Positions 8,001 through 14,563 of a DNA stretch of 38,120 nt are shown in pieces. Below the pieces are notes generated by a model that saw only the letters and a list, made by a program, of their open reading frames with translations, was not told the origin of the DNA and made no database searches. This DNA comes from Candidatus Kerfeldbacteria bacterium (lineage in GTDB: Bacteria; Patescibacteriota; Patescibacteriia; SBBC01), in assembly GCA_016207275.1 (NCBI GenBank), contig JACQPY010000018.1, forward strand, positions 87,960-126,079, written 5' to 3'. A program made the translations under genes and the position numbers. Position 1 is the first letter of the stretch. Each line of letters opens with the position of its first letter.

Positions 8001-10690
8001 AGCGTACTGTCAGCCGGCGCGGTCGAACCTTTAATGGTGTCCTTCAGGATGACCCGGTACCACTTGTCCGGCACTAAGGTTACCGACAGCTGGAAGTGAG
8101 CCTTGAAATCGGGCGGGCCGTCGTACACGACCGAGACCGTGATTGGCCCGCCGCTGAACGAGCTGCAATCCTGATCGTTGCACTGCCGGAGAATGACCGT
8201 ACCCGGGGCGGTTAGCGAAGCCACGTCAACGTCAACGCTGAATCGCGCGCCGACGTCAGCATTGACGCACGAGGTACTGCAGCTCGGCCAACGGTCGACC
8301 ACGATCGGTTGGTCGGGCGGGATGGGATTGATCGTGTACGGCAAAGGGTTCGAGGTGCCCTGGTCGTTTTGGACTGTCACGTCGACCACGCTGGGGTTTA
8401 GATTCGGCACGGTCGTATCTACTCGGCGGTCTTCCCACCGCGTCCAGGTGCTGGCAATCGCATTAAAGAGTATGTCCTTAAGGTTCGAATTCTGATCAAA
8501 GCGAACGCCCGTGGCCGTCACCCCGCTGCCAGCAAATCCGGCGTTAGGGTTGAGTGCGGCCAAGCACGGGCCAGTCGAGGCCGGGCCGGCGATTTTGTCC
8601 CACGGGAAATCATTGCTATCAAGAACGCCGAACGGCGGCGGCAGCTCAGTCTTGACCTTGAACGGAAAGGCACCAGTCGCACCAGCCGGGACTTCGGCTG
8701 GAATGGCTGTGTCTGTCCACCCCAACACCTGTTCATTTGGTTGCCCCATTCGCACGAGCGGGGTTCCCGCGTAGAGGAGTTCATCAGACGATCCATAGCC
8801 AGGCTGCTGGTCAAAATTGAAGCCCCGCACGGTCACGCACTGTCCGTCCGTGCCCTGCGGCGGCTGAACCGAGGTAATCACCGGCCGGTTAGCGCACTGA
8901 CCAGCCGGTTTGACGTCGAAGTGCCACTGCCCGCGCGAGGGTGGACCAGGGGGCAGGCCTTCGCCAAAACGCAGCGTGTCGCCGCTGTCGTTGATGACGA
9001 ACCGGTTATCGACGCCGATCCGGTAGGTCTGGTTGACTGACAAGACCGAGTCTGGCGGGAACGGCGGGGGCGGCATGAAAGCGTACACCTTGCAGTAGTT
9101 CTGCGGATTGAGACAGCCGCCGGGGCACGGATCTTGAACATTGAACGTTTTCGTACCGGTCGCTGGATTGGGGCTCATGTAGCCGGCCGTGACGTACCCG
9201 CCGTTGCCGGCCGCGCTGACGCTGCAGGAGCTGGTCAGCGAGTCGTACATCGAGACCGTGTAGCGGATAAACACCGGCGTGTCTTCGCAGGCATCAGCCG
9301 TATTGTTACGCGGGTAGTGGTCGGCAATCCCCGGCACCACGTCATTCGTTTCAAAGACCCATTCGAATGGCTCCGGGTCTTGGGCGTTACTGCACAGATC
9401 GTTGACACCGGCGACCTTGGCTTTGTACCAGGTAAACCTGTCGAGCGGCGTTGTCGATTTGACCTGAATGACCGCGCCACGACCATCGTCGGTTGGCACG
9501 ACCGTGTAGTTGGCTGGGTTAACTGCCGCTCCCAGCGTCCCACCCAGGCCCGTCGCCGGATCCGGGGGGGCGTTAGCATCAAAGGCGATCAGCTCAACTT
9601 GCGTCGGCGGCAGGACGGCCTGGTCGTAACGAATTGAAATGATTGGCGTCCGGACGACGTTGCGGTCCGGGTCAAACGCTGGCTGCGTCAGGTACCTGAT
9701 ATCGGGATAGGCGGTGGACACTCGGGGGGCGGTGGTATCAACCCGCGTGCCGGTCTGGAAGCGCCACTCGTAGTGCGTGCCTTTATTTTGACAATCATCA
9801 ATACCGTCAAGATCGGCCAGGTTCTCCCGGCAACCGCTGAGGGTATTGCCCTGAACGTCACCGATCGTCTTCGGGATCGTCATCCGGTACCAGGTGTCGG
9901 CTTCGAAATTCTGCTGAACGTGAAAGAAAGTCAGATTCTTTCCGGGATTGTTAGGATCGAGCCGGGCCACCCATTCAGCCTGCGTTCTCGACGGCGTCGC
10001 ATCGGTAAAGACTTGGTTAGCAATCGGGCCGGATGGTGGATCTTCGACCGAGTCACACGGATCACTGTCGTCGTCGAGACATTTCTCAATCTTCAACTTG
10101 ACCGCTGGTGGCGAAGCCTCGACCGCCGACTTGACTGAGCTGCCATTGAGCAGGTGGTTGAAGACAACGTTGACCGCGCTACACAAGAAAACGTCGTGGC
10201 GGAAGTCTGGCGGATTACCGCAGTCAGTGGTAATCGAACGGATCTCCAACCCAACATCCGGCGGCGGACAGATCGGCGGACAGGTAATGGGCGTTCCATC
10301 CCCGTCGTCGCCGGACGACCCCTGAATGGCCCGGACCACAAACGACACGATCGCAAAGGCCAGGAGCACGATCACGAGTCCGATGACAGCGTTGATAATT
10401 ATCCGCTTGGCTTTTTGAATCCGCTCCGGATTGCCGGCCGCGGTCAGCCAGATAAAGCCGCCGTAGATAATGTAGCTGACCGCCACCAAGGCCAGGATCC
10501 CGAGGACCCACCGAATGACATTAAAGACGACGTTGCGGAGGTCGGCCGTACCTAAACCAACTGAGCCACCGATGTCTGCGACCGAAAACGGCGTGATCGC
10601 CGTTGCCTGGAGCGCTACCCCAAACGCGGCGACGCCGAGGAGAACGCCGATCAGCACCGCCCCACTACTCCAGTTTCGCTTTCGCTCCAT
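5018..10690 (-). CDS. giant surface protein: T4SS pilin-like N-terminus fused to Ig-like/IPT repeats
   Basis: The 1890-aa product has three parts. Residues 1-125 look like the small VirB2/TrbC-type pilin of CPR bacteria: a signal/TM segment, then VIRWVLGILALVAVSYIIYGG and the hallmark LTAAGN...KAKRIIINAVIGL, then another helix. Residues about 150-1700 form a chain of extracellular modules: Big_5-like Ig domains, IPT/TIG domains (near 603, 700 and 1193, for example GTTVTISGQNF), a bacterial Ig domain near 1440, and Cys-rich stretches near 1033-1110 and 1290 with the GGSNAGAAC pattern. The last 150 residues (from about 1740, RDLKRVAAISDVVQYLRGY...GFYPKL) resemble the globular part of type II/IV pseudopilins. 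It is probably an adhesin or surface fibre. The pilin part normally occurs as a separate small protein, so the fusion is notable. Ligand unknown. Confidence 0.85.
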   Translation of the reverse strand: MERKRNWSSGAVLIGVLLGVAAFGVALQATAITPFSVADIGGSVGLGTADLRNVVFNVIRWVLGILALVAVSYIIYGGFIWLTAAGNPERIQKAKRIIINAVIGLVIVLLAFAIVSFVVRAIQGSSGDDGDGTPITCPPICPPPDVGLEIRSITTDCGNPPDFRHDVFLCSAVNVVFNHLLNGSSVKSAVEASPPAVKLKIEKCLDDDSDPCDSVEDPPSGPIANQVFTDATPSRTQAEWVARLDPNNPGKNLTFFHVQQNFEADTWYRMTIPKTIGDVQGNTLSGCRENLADLDGIDDCQNKGTHYEWRFQTGTRVDTTAPRVSTAYPDIRYLTQPAFDPDRNVVRTPIISIRYDQAVLPPTQVELIAFDANAPPDPATGLGGTLGAAVNPANYTVVPTDDGRGAVIQVKSTTPLDRFTWYKAKVAGVNDLCSNAQDPEPFEWVFETNDVVPGIADHYPRNNTADACEDTPVFIRYTVSMYDSLTSSCSVSAAGNGGYVTAGYMSPNPATGTKTFNVQDPCPGGCLNPQNYCKVYAFMPPPPFPPDSVLSVNQTYRIGVDNRFVINDSGDTLRFGEGLPPGPPSRGQWHFDVKPAGQCANRPVITSVQPPQGTDGQCVTVRGFNFDQQPGYGSSDELLYAGTPLVRMGQPNEQVLGWTDTAIPAEVPAGATGAFPFKVKTELPPPFGVLDSNDFPWDKIAGPASTGPCLAALNPNAGFAGSGVTATGVRFDQNSNLKDILFNAIASTWTRWEDRRVDTTVPNLNPSVVDVTVQNDQGTSNPLPYTINPIPPDQPIVVDRWPSCSTSCVNADVGARFSVDVDVASLTAPGTVILRQCNDQDCSSFSGGPITVSVVYDGPPDFKAHFQLSVTLVPDKWYRVILKDTIKGSTAPADSTLGGLNYDEDGNGSPDAFSWTFKTQSGAGGCRFDRVVANPRTATMRQAGETKPYYAEGYTEPNSCSATGQLLNPQSLNWAWSSNPAYATVQPVVKPWNAVVTAVAETVPGTTDIKATGTDTLSVSKVGTGVLTIDFSFCEDDTDCEAGGLCTGSTCDQATRRCSPLLKSLSRTNGAIGTWLGVAGCYFGNYARGTCQGGSNAGAACDVNPDCDSQNCAGGSAVIYTNNQRGRWPNPPLCGAPATQWSSTNITSEVPDRDAADLSASDGPIVVQRWDGKRSNRSLDFTVDPAVIVPGICRVTPGSGSDGTTVTISGQNFEDNQGTGRATFYKEKDVATYDSWTASQIVGRAPNGIENNTDDLYSFEGVPWQRNEVGVKQNGQWSKIANFNVTPPGCQVCANDNQCSVGSGCGYNGCCAIMPTVTGVDPTDGRTNVCRNVVVAATFDRDLDSSTVNTGSVHLQQWGRVAIPGGFGFGFAEVAGITVRYDAAARRVSITPPSLLNRNNRYQVVLSRGGIIRSRDGAPLAEYSWEFTTADSEGPCAVSRIEVLPPTWIFPKATPGDPDASQLFTARALSDANLEITEVPNVYDWDWDWEFADGGTIAHFIPDPPNDPGDSDAATVEAKPVKGQTRVIVRAKPTNPARGLTREVAGSATITVTACENPWVFRDSNANCTIVNPGASCTDFHFDLNYCLDGGLPNLSFDGSSIRPTVTEYASSGTTSGPALLKEFLFKELNAETRDAVGIRIYDNTEGLSAAEWYKKYAPQPGQTATLSVDGYDAVRDGTTVYVAASDFDGGRFNPKIYLISYNQGADQKMVSIYNQMLDSWFFNNNPQLGAICNVNNDNDKLCAQRDLKRVAAISDVVQYLRGYRTDHGFYPKLEAGSFLPQLSFSVWPSWQQTLGGDLKQTLPIDPKNEIVNCPSGQSIDGACWNETQKKFICPSGSRILGYQGTKDGTTARLYANLEYTGTGAWINNPSETVCAAPSSCQCFNYAFGP

Positions 10691-10711
10691 CTTTGTTACG
10701 GTGGCGCAGAC

Positions 10712-11158
10712 TTACGCTCCGAGCGCCCGGCGGACGGCCGCCCGAACGGCGGTGCCATCAGCCCGGCCCTTAACCTTAGCCATAACCGCGCCCATGAGCT
10801 TGCCGAGATCACTCGGGCTGGTGGCGCCGACCGCGGCCACGGTCTCTTTGATGATGGCCAGCAACTCCGTTTCGCTCAGCTGGGCCGGCCGGTACCGACC
10901 GTAAACGTTGATGTCGGTCTGTTCGTGGGCCGCGAGGTCGGCCCGTCCGCCAGCCTGGTACTGCGTTACTGCTTCTCGTCGACGCTTGGTCTCCCGGCTC
11001 ACTACCTCGACTGTTTCCTCGTCGGTCAATTCTCGACCAACATCGATCTCACGATTCTTGATGGCCGATTTGAGCATGCGCAGAGCCGATACGACCGCTC
11101 GGTCGTTCGCTTTGAACGCCTGCTTGTAGTCGCGCTCGATGGTTTGCTGCAGACTCAT
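10712..11158 (-). CDS. yqeY: YqeY/GatB-like domain protein
   Basis: The 148-aa protein matches the YqeY family, which resembles the tail domain of the amidotransferase subunit GatB and may bind tRNA. The role of the stand-alone form is not settled. Visible family features are the N-terminal helical part (ALRMLKSAIKNREID), the RRREAVTQYQAGGR segment, and the C-terminal helical domain ending in GRADGTAVRAAVRRAL. The start overlaps the rpsU stop by ATGA. The rpsU-yqeY pair is widespread in bacteria and supports the call. The giant surface gene starts 21 bases downstream, so it may share this transcript. Confidence 0.93.
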   Translation of the reverse strand: MSLQQTIERDYKQAFKANDRAVVSALRMLKSAIKNREIDVGRELTDEETVEVVSRETKRRREAVTQYQAGGRADLAAHEQTDINVYGRYRPAQLSETELLAIIKETVAAVGATSPSDLGKLMGAVMAKVKGRADGTAVRAAVRRALGA

Positions 11159-11427
11159 GACCGCGTGGGGATACGCGGCAACGGGCGTCGTCGTCCGGTC
11201 CGACCGGTCAGGTCCTCAAGTTTTCCAATCTTGCGGAGGTACTCTTTGCGCTGCCGAATCTCGCGGCGACGAATCGCGTCCTCGCGGACCTCACGCTTTG
11301 TCTTTGGCGGCTCGTAGAACCGCGCTCGCTTGGCCCGCAGCAGTACGCCACTCTGCTGGACCCGTTTCGTGAACCGTCGGAGCAAGCTTTCAACTGATTC
11401 GCCCTCTTTACGTCGAACTTCAACCAC
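11155..11427 (-). CDS. rpsU: 30S ribosomal protein S21 (GTG start)
   Basis: From the GTG at 11427 the protein is 90 aa and begins with VEVRRKEGESVESLLRRF, the classic S21 start, followed by the basic VQQSGVLLRAKRARFY. An upstream ATG at 11448 is in frame but lies on the far side of a complete Shine-Dalgarno sequence, so it cannot be the start served by that site. The C-terminus (after about residue 60) extends beyond the shortest S21 forms and is Arg-rich. It is the first gene of the long operon that ends at ftsA and has its own promoter. S21 binds the 30S platform near the anti-SD region. Confidence 0.93.
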   Translation of the reverse strand: MVEVRRKEGESVESLLRRFTKRVQQSGVLLRAKRARFYEPPKTKREVREDAIRRREIRQRKEYLRKIGKLEDLTGRTGRRRPLPRIPTRS

Positions 11428-11431
11428 GCGT

Positions 11432-11442
11432 ATCACCTCCTT
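11432..11442 (-). promoter_or_regulatory. full-length Shine-Dalgarno site deciding the rpsU start
   Basis: The minus strand reads AAGGAGGTGAT, complementary to the 16S rRNA 3' tail over 11 bases. GGAGG lies eight bases before the GTG at 11427. This excludes the ATG at 11448. Such a complete site is striking beside core genes that have none. Confidence 0.9.
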
Positions 11443-11455
11443 GAGCATGCTGGAC

Positions 11456-11469
11456 TGTCACTCGTGACA
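11456..11469. promoter_or_regulatory. palindrome in the rpsU leader
   Basis: TGTCACTCGTGACA is a perfect 6-bp inverted repeat with a 2-base centre. It lies between the promoter and the Shine-Dalgarno site in the 5' leader. It could be an operator or a small RNA hairpin. The sequence does not decide between these. Confidence 0.4.
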
Positions 11470-11496
11470 TTGGTGTCAGGTAAAAAATGTGTGGTG

Positions 11497-11525
11497 AGTA
11501 TACCACACGAACGCCCCCACGTCAA
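11497..11525 (-). promoter_or_regulatory. rpsU operon promoter
   Basis: The minus strand shows -35 TTGACG (11520-11525), a 17-base spacer and -10 TATACT (11497-11502). The transcript should start near 11490, leaving a leader of about 63 bases that contains a palindrome and the strong Shine-Dalgarno site. Confidence 0.8.
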
Positions 11526-11562
11526 AATCGAATCCGTCACGTCCGCAGCGCCGACCCCCCCT

Positions 11563-11635
11563 ATGCCTGTCGGCATTTCCCCTCCTCAATTGAGGAGGGG
11601 AAACCGCGAAGCGGAGGGGTGGTCGGGTTTTCCCG
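11563..11635. repeat. REP-like palindromic element between HIT gene and rpsU promoter
   Basis: Three hairpins lie in a row: ATGCC/GGCAT (11563-11576), a perfect 28-base palindrome of two 14-base halves starting TTTCCCCTCCTCAA (11576-11603), and CCGC/GCGG (11604-11614). GGAGGGGTGGTCGGGTTTT follows. This plan, with a GGGGTGGT tail, resembles dispersed palindromic repeats found in many MAGs. It lies 3' of the HIT gene and may also stop or stabilise that transcript. No run of T supports a standard terminator. Confidence 0.5.
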
Positions 11636-11644
11636 CCGAGGTTC

Positions 11645-11989
11645 TCAGGCCATCCGACCTAATGCTTGGCCGCCGATCAGATGCAAGTGTATGTGGTCGA
11701 CGACTTGCCCCGCATGTTTTCGAACATTGAACACCAGGCGGTACCCGCGATCGGCAATCCCTAGTTCCTCCGCTAGCTGCTGGGCTCGCCGAATCATCTC
11801 TCCGACCAACAACGTGTCACCGGGCGCCAGTTCGGCAACTGAAGGGGCGTGCTTCCGCGGCACAATCAACACATGCACCGGCGCCACCGGCTTGATGTCT
11901 TTGAAGGCCACCATCGCGTCGTCCTCATAGACCACGGTTGCCGGCAGCTCCTTGGCCGCGATTTTGCAGAACAGACAATCAGGATTCAT
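11645..11989 (-). CDS. HIT family nucleotide hydrolase/transferase
   Basis: This 114-aa protein of the histidine-triad superfamily (HINT-like branch) is likely to cleave nucleoside phosphoramidates or similar bonds. The catalytic triad is seen in DHIHLHLIGG near the C-terminus. The N-terminal CLFCKI supplies the zinc-binding cysteines of the branch, and FKDIKPVAPVHVLIVPRKH is the usual middle block. The start codon follows directly after the box TTTCTGACGGG, with no Shine-Dalgarno sequence. It is the last gene of the lepB-hisS operon. Confidence 0.93.
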   Translation of the reverse strand: MNPDCLFCKIAAKELPATVVYEDDAMVAFKDIKPVAPVHVLIVPRKHAPSVAELAPGDTLLVGEMIRRAQQLAEELGIADRGYRLVFNVRKHAGQVVDHIHLHLIGGQALGRMA

Positions 11990-12071
11990 CCCGTCAGAAA
12001 GTCAGTGAGTAGCGTTTCGGAAGTTGAGAGAGGGACTTGAATTATCGTTCCGCATACGTTCTAACGGGATT
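11988..12071 (-). promoter_or_regulatory. hisS-HIT intercistronic inverted boxes
   Basis: On the coding strand the hisS stop TGA is followed at once by ATCCCGTTAGAA (12059-12070). The HIT ATG is preceded at once by TTTCTGACGGG (11990-12000). The two boxes can pair over 10 bp in RNA, one pair being a U-G wobble, and close a loop of about 60 bases. The same boxes occur five times between parA and parB. Confidence 0.6.
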
Positions 12072-13444
12072 CATGGCCCGGGCGCGGGTGTTGGCTGACC
12101 ATTGGTGGTCGACTTGGCGAGGCGCTTTTGAACCTCCGGGACGACTTTTTTGAAATCGACCACCTCCTGAATCCCATTCTCCATATCGCGGATCAGGACC
12201 GTATCGTCCATGATTTCCTTCTGTCCGATAATCAGGGCGTACTTGACACCCAACCGATTGGCTACCTCGAGTTGCGGCTTCAAGCCGTCTTTGGAGAAGG
12301 CTTCCACCACTTTGACACCCATCGACCGGAGGACGTCATAGAGCTTAAGACACTTCTTCCGGCCCGGCTCGCCCAGCTGGGCCAAAAACAAATCAGGTGA
12401 CACGACCGTGGGGGCGAACTGCCGCTCGTGCATCTTGATGATGAGGCGCTCGACGCCGCCGGCCAACCCGGCCGCCGGCACCTGACGGCTACCGAGTTGT
12501 TCCAGTAGGTCGTCATATCGCCCGCCACCGCACAGCGCCGATTGGGTCGAGGCCTCACTCCCACCCTCCTCAACGATCTCAAAAACGGTCCGGGTGTAGT
12601 AATCTAATCCCCGCACAATCCGCGGGTTGAGCGTATACGACACCTCCAGTTCACCGAGGTATTCCAATGTATGGACGAAGTGGTCCTTACAGGCTTCACA
12701 CAGATGGTCGACGATCTGCGGCGCATCTTGACTAATCGTATAGCAATCCGTGACCTTGCAATCAAAAATGCGCAGCGGGTTGCGCTGCAGCCGACGCTTG
12801 CAGTCTTCGCACAGCTGATGCTTACGCGTTTTGAAGTAGTCGGTCAACTGCCGGACGTAGCCTGGTCGGCAGGCGCGGTCGCCGAGGCTGTTTATCTGGA
12901 CCTCAACGGGGACGTTCAGCGTCCGGTAGATCGAGACCGCCAGATAAATCAGCATGGCGTCGATCACCGGATGTCCATCGCCGAGTACCTCCAAACCAAA
13001 CTGCCAAAACTGACGGAAGCGACCAGCCTGCGGGCGATCGTGTCGAAAAAACGGACCCAGGTACCAGAGCTTGACCGGTTGCGGCCAACTAATCATGCCG
13101 TGCTCAAGGTAGGCCCGAGCGGCGGCGGCGGTTAGCTCAGGACGTAGGGCGACGCGATCCCCGCTCTTGTCGACAAAAACGTACATCTCCTTCTCGACGA
13201 TGTCGGTTTCTTGCCCGACCGAGCGCGTGAACAACGAGGCGGCTTCGAGCACCGGCGTTTCGATCCGCGCAAAACCAGCGCCGGTCGCGGTTTTGTCCAC
13301 GATGCTCGCCACCGCGTCCCAGTACGGCTGGTCGGCCGGCAGGATGTCTTTCATCCCGCGGAGCAGCTGCGGCTGTCCTTTGATTTTTTCCGATGGCGCG
13401 TCGGCGGTCGGTGGCAGTGTCGGTTCTGGTTTCTGGTTCGGCAT
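12071..13444 (-). CDS. hisS: histidyl-tRNA synthetase
   Basis: This class II synthetase charges tRNA-His. An N-terminal tail of about 28 residues (Pro-rich) precedes LLRGMKDILP. Motif 2 is seen in FFRHDRPQAGRFRQFWQFG, the histidine-specific block in RGLDYYTRTVFEI, and motif 3 in GLAGGVERLI, followed by the C-terminal anticodon-binding domain (KVVEAFSKDGLKPQLEVANRLG). Two CxxC pairs (CEDCKRR, CEACKDH) lie in the insertion domain. I start it at the ATG at 13444 (457 aa), nine bases after GAGGG. A TTG at 13453 that overlaps the lepB stop is possible. It lies in a tRNA-Val-lepB-hisS-HIT operon. Confidence 0.95.
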   Translation of the reverse strand: MPNQKPEPTLPPTADAPSEKIKGQPQLLRGMKDILPADQPYWDAVASIVDKTATGAGFARIETPVLEAASLFTRSVGQETDIVEKEMYVFVDKSGDRVALRPELTAAAARAYLEHGMISWPQPVKLWYLGPFFRHDRPQAGRFRQFWQFGLEVLGDGHPVIDAMLIYLAVSIYRTLNVPVEVQINSLGDRACRPGYVRQLTDYFKTRKHQLCEDCKRRLQRNPLRIFDCKVTDCYTISQDAPQIVDHLCEACKDHFVHTLEYLGELEVSYTLNPRIVRGLDYYTRTVFEIVEEGGSEASTQSALCGGGRYDDLLEQLGSRQVPAAGLAGGVERLIIKMHERQFAPTVVSPDLFLAQLGEPGRKKCLKLYDVLRSMGVKVVEAFSKDGLKPQLEVANRLGVKYALIIGQKEIMDDTVLIRDMENGIQEVVDFKKVVPEVQKRLAKSTTNGQPTPAPGP

Positions 13445-13449
13445 ACGGC

Positions 13450-14103
13450 TCAACCCTCGACCTCAGTTTGGTAGGCCGGCCGCCGGAAGACCTGCAGACG
13501 ATTGACCGGCCAAGCTCGAATCCACGTCTTGCCGACAATTTCGCGGCGCACGACAGAGCCGAAAAAGCGTGAGTCGAGACTCGACTCGCGGTTGTCACCC
13601 AGGACAAAGTACTCAGCTGCTCCTAATGCCTGGTCGACCGTCCCGGACGTCCGGGTACCGGGTGGTAAGTACGCTGATTCGGCCAGCGTAAATCCATTCA
13701 GGTCAGCTCGGTTGTAGATATTCACCTCGCCGTTGATGATCTCCACGCGCTCACCCGGCAAGCCAATAATTCGTTTAATAAAAAAGTCAGATTCGTGACG
13801 TGGGTTGCGGAGGACGACGACGTCGCCGCGCTTCGGTTCACTGAAACGGTAGGAAATTTCATCGACGACTAAGTACTCGTTGTCGTAGAAGTTGGGTTCC
13901 ATCGAGGCGCCCTTGACGTAGAACGGTTGGATTAGAAAGTAACGGACCGGGATAATAATGGCCAGCGAAATAACCACCACTTTCGCGACCTCGACGATGA
14001 ACGAAGCGGCTGATTCAGAAAAACTGGGCACCACCGACCGCCGCCCAAGCGGCGGACCGGGACGAGACGGCGTCGTTCGATTGTTCGATTTGCTTGGTTC
14101 CAT
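13450..14103 (-). CDS. lepB: signal peptidase I
   Basis: Signal peptidase I is a membrane serine protease that removes signal peptides from exported proteins. One N-terminal helix (about 37-57) is followed by the catalytic Ser67 in VKGASMEPNF and the general base Lys110 in FIKRIIGLPGE. GDNRESSLDSRFFG (about 173-186) is box E. The length of 217 aa fits the single-helix Gram-positive-like type. No Shine-Dalgarno sequence is visible. The start lies 80 bases downstream of the tRNA-Val gene on the same strand. Its clients in this window include the secreted surface proteins. Confidence 0.95.
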   Translation of the reverse strand: MEPSKSNNRTTPSRPGPPLGRRSVVPSFSESAASFIVEVAKVVVISLAIIIPVRYFLIQPFYVKGASMEPNFYDNEYLVVDEISYRFSEPKRGDVVVLRNPRHESDFFIKRIIGLPGERVEIINGEVNIYNRADLNGFTLAESAYLPPGTRTSGTVDQALGAAEYFVLGDNRESSLDSRFFGSVVRREIVGKTWIRAWPVNRLQVFRRPAYQTEVEG

Positions 14104-14182
14104 GAAAACTACTGCTGGTGGTTTTGGTTCCCTCGCCGAGTCTGGTCCGGGGAGACCTGATGAACCCGCCTGCCCAAGGGAC

Positions 14183-14259
14183 TGGTGGTCGCACCTGGAC
14201 TTGAACCAGGGACCTTACGGATGTGAACCGTACGCTCTAACCAACTGAGCTATGCGACC
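14183..14259 (-). tRNA. tRNA-Val (CAC)
   Basis: A complete cloverleaf is seen on the minus strand: acceptor GGTCGCA/TGCGACC, D-arm with AGCTCAGTTGGTTAGAGC, anticodon stem TACGG/CCGTA around TTCACAT (anticodon CAC), T-arm CCTGG/CCAGG around TTCAAGT, discriminator A and an encoded CCA (14183-14185). It reads GTG codons. A promoter lies about 170 bases upstream, and lepB follows. Confidence 0.97.
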
Positions 14260-14297
14260 ATGCCGGCTGGTTCGACAGTGCCCCTGCCTAGCGCTTT

Positions 14298-14394
14298 ACC
14301 CAGCCCCACGGTGTTAACCCGTCGAGGAAGCGGAGAAGTAAATCCCGAAGGGCAACCACCCTGAGGCCACGGCAGTAAAGCCGTGGAGCTGGGT
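14298..14394 (-). ncRNA. structured leader element upstream of tRNA-Val-lepB-hisS (identity open)
   Basis: The arms ACCCAGC (14298-14304) and GCTGGGT (14388-14394) close a 97-base element. Inside are a strong hairpin CCACGGC-AGTAAA-GCCGTGG (14367-14386) and CCCGAAGGG (14344-14352). It lies inside the predicted minus-strand leader of the tRNA-Val transcript. Two readings are open: a leader RNA, or a relic of an IS200/IS605 right end, since the CCACGGC hairpin and the trailing GGTTCAC look like TnpB-element ends. No tnpB gene is present. Confidence 0.4.
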
Positions 14395-14432
14395 TCACTT
14401 ATGATTGGCTAACCTTAGCGTAAAGTAGGAAA

Positions 14433-14461
14433 AGTGTATCACGATTTTTTAGGAAAATCAA
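14433..14461 (-). promoter_or_regulatory. promoter for tRNA-Val-lepB-hisS-HIT
   Basis: The minus strand shows -35 TTGATT (14456-14461), a 17-base spacer and -10 TACACT (14433-14438). Transcription would start near 14426 and run through the structured element into the tRNA. It is divergent from the LCP-gene promoter, only about 50 bases away. Confidence 0.6.
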
Positions 14462-14512
14462 ATCTCAACCGTCAAATAAGGCCGCGGGCGAAAAAACAAA
14501 TGATTGGAGTAG

Positions 14513-14542
14513 TTGACGGTTCTGACGACCAGCCGCTATACT
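14513..14542 (+). promoter_or_regulatory. promoter of the LCP-pth operon
   Basis: TTGACG (14513-14518), an 18-base spacer and TATACT (14537-14542) place the transcript start near 14549, only about 15 bases before the ATG at 14564. The in-frame TTG at 14513 is therefore the -35 box and not a start codon. Confidence 0.75.
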
Positions 14543-14563
14543 GGCGAGGACGGCACGAAACAC

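Noticed and set aside
11428-11448. ATG at 11448 as the rpsU start
   Set aside because: The full Shine-Dalgarno sequence lies downstream of this ATG and serves the GTG at 11427, which also gives the standard S21 N-terminus.
14298-14394. T-box riboswitch controlling hisS
   Set aside because: AGGGTGGTTGCC only partly matches the T-box bulge. No specifier loop or terminator/antiterminator pair is visible, and a tRNA gene lies between it and the protein genes.
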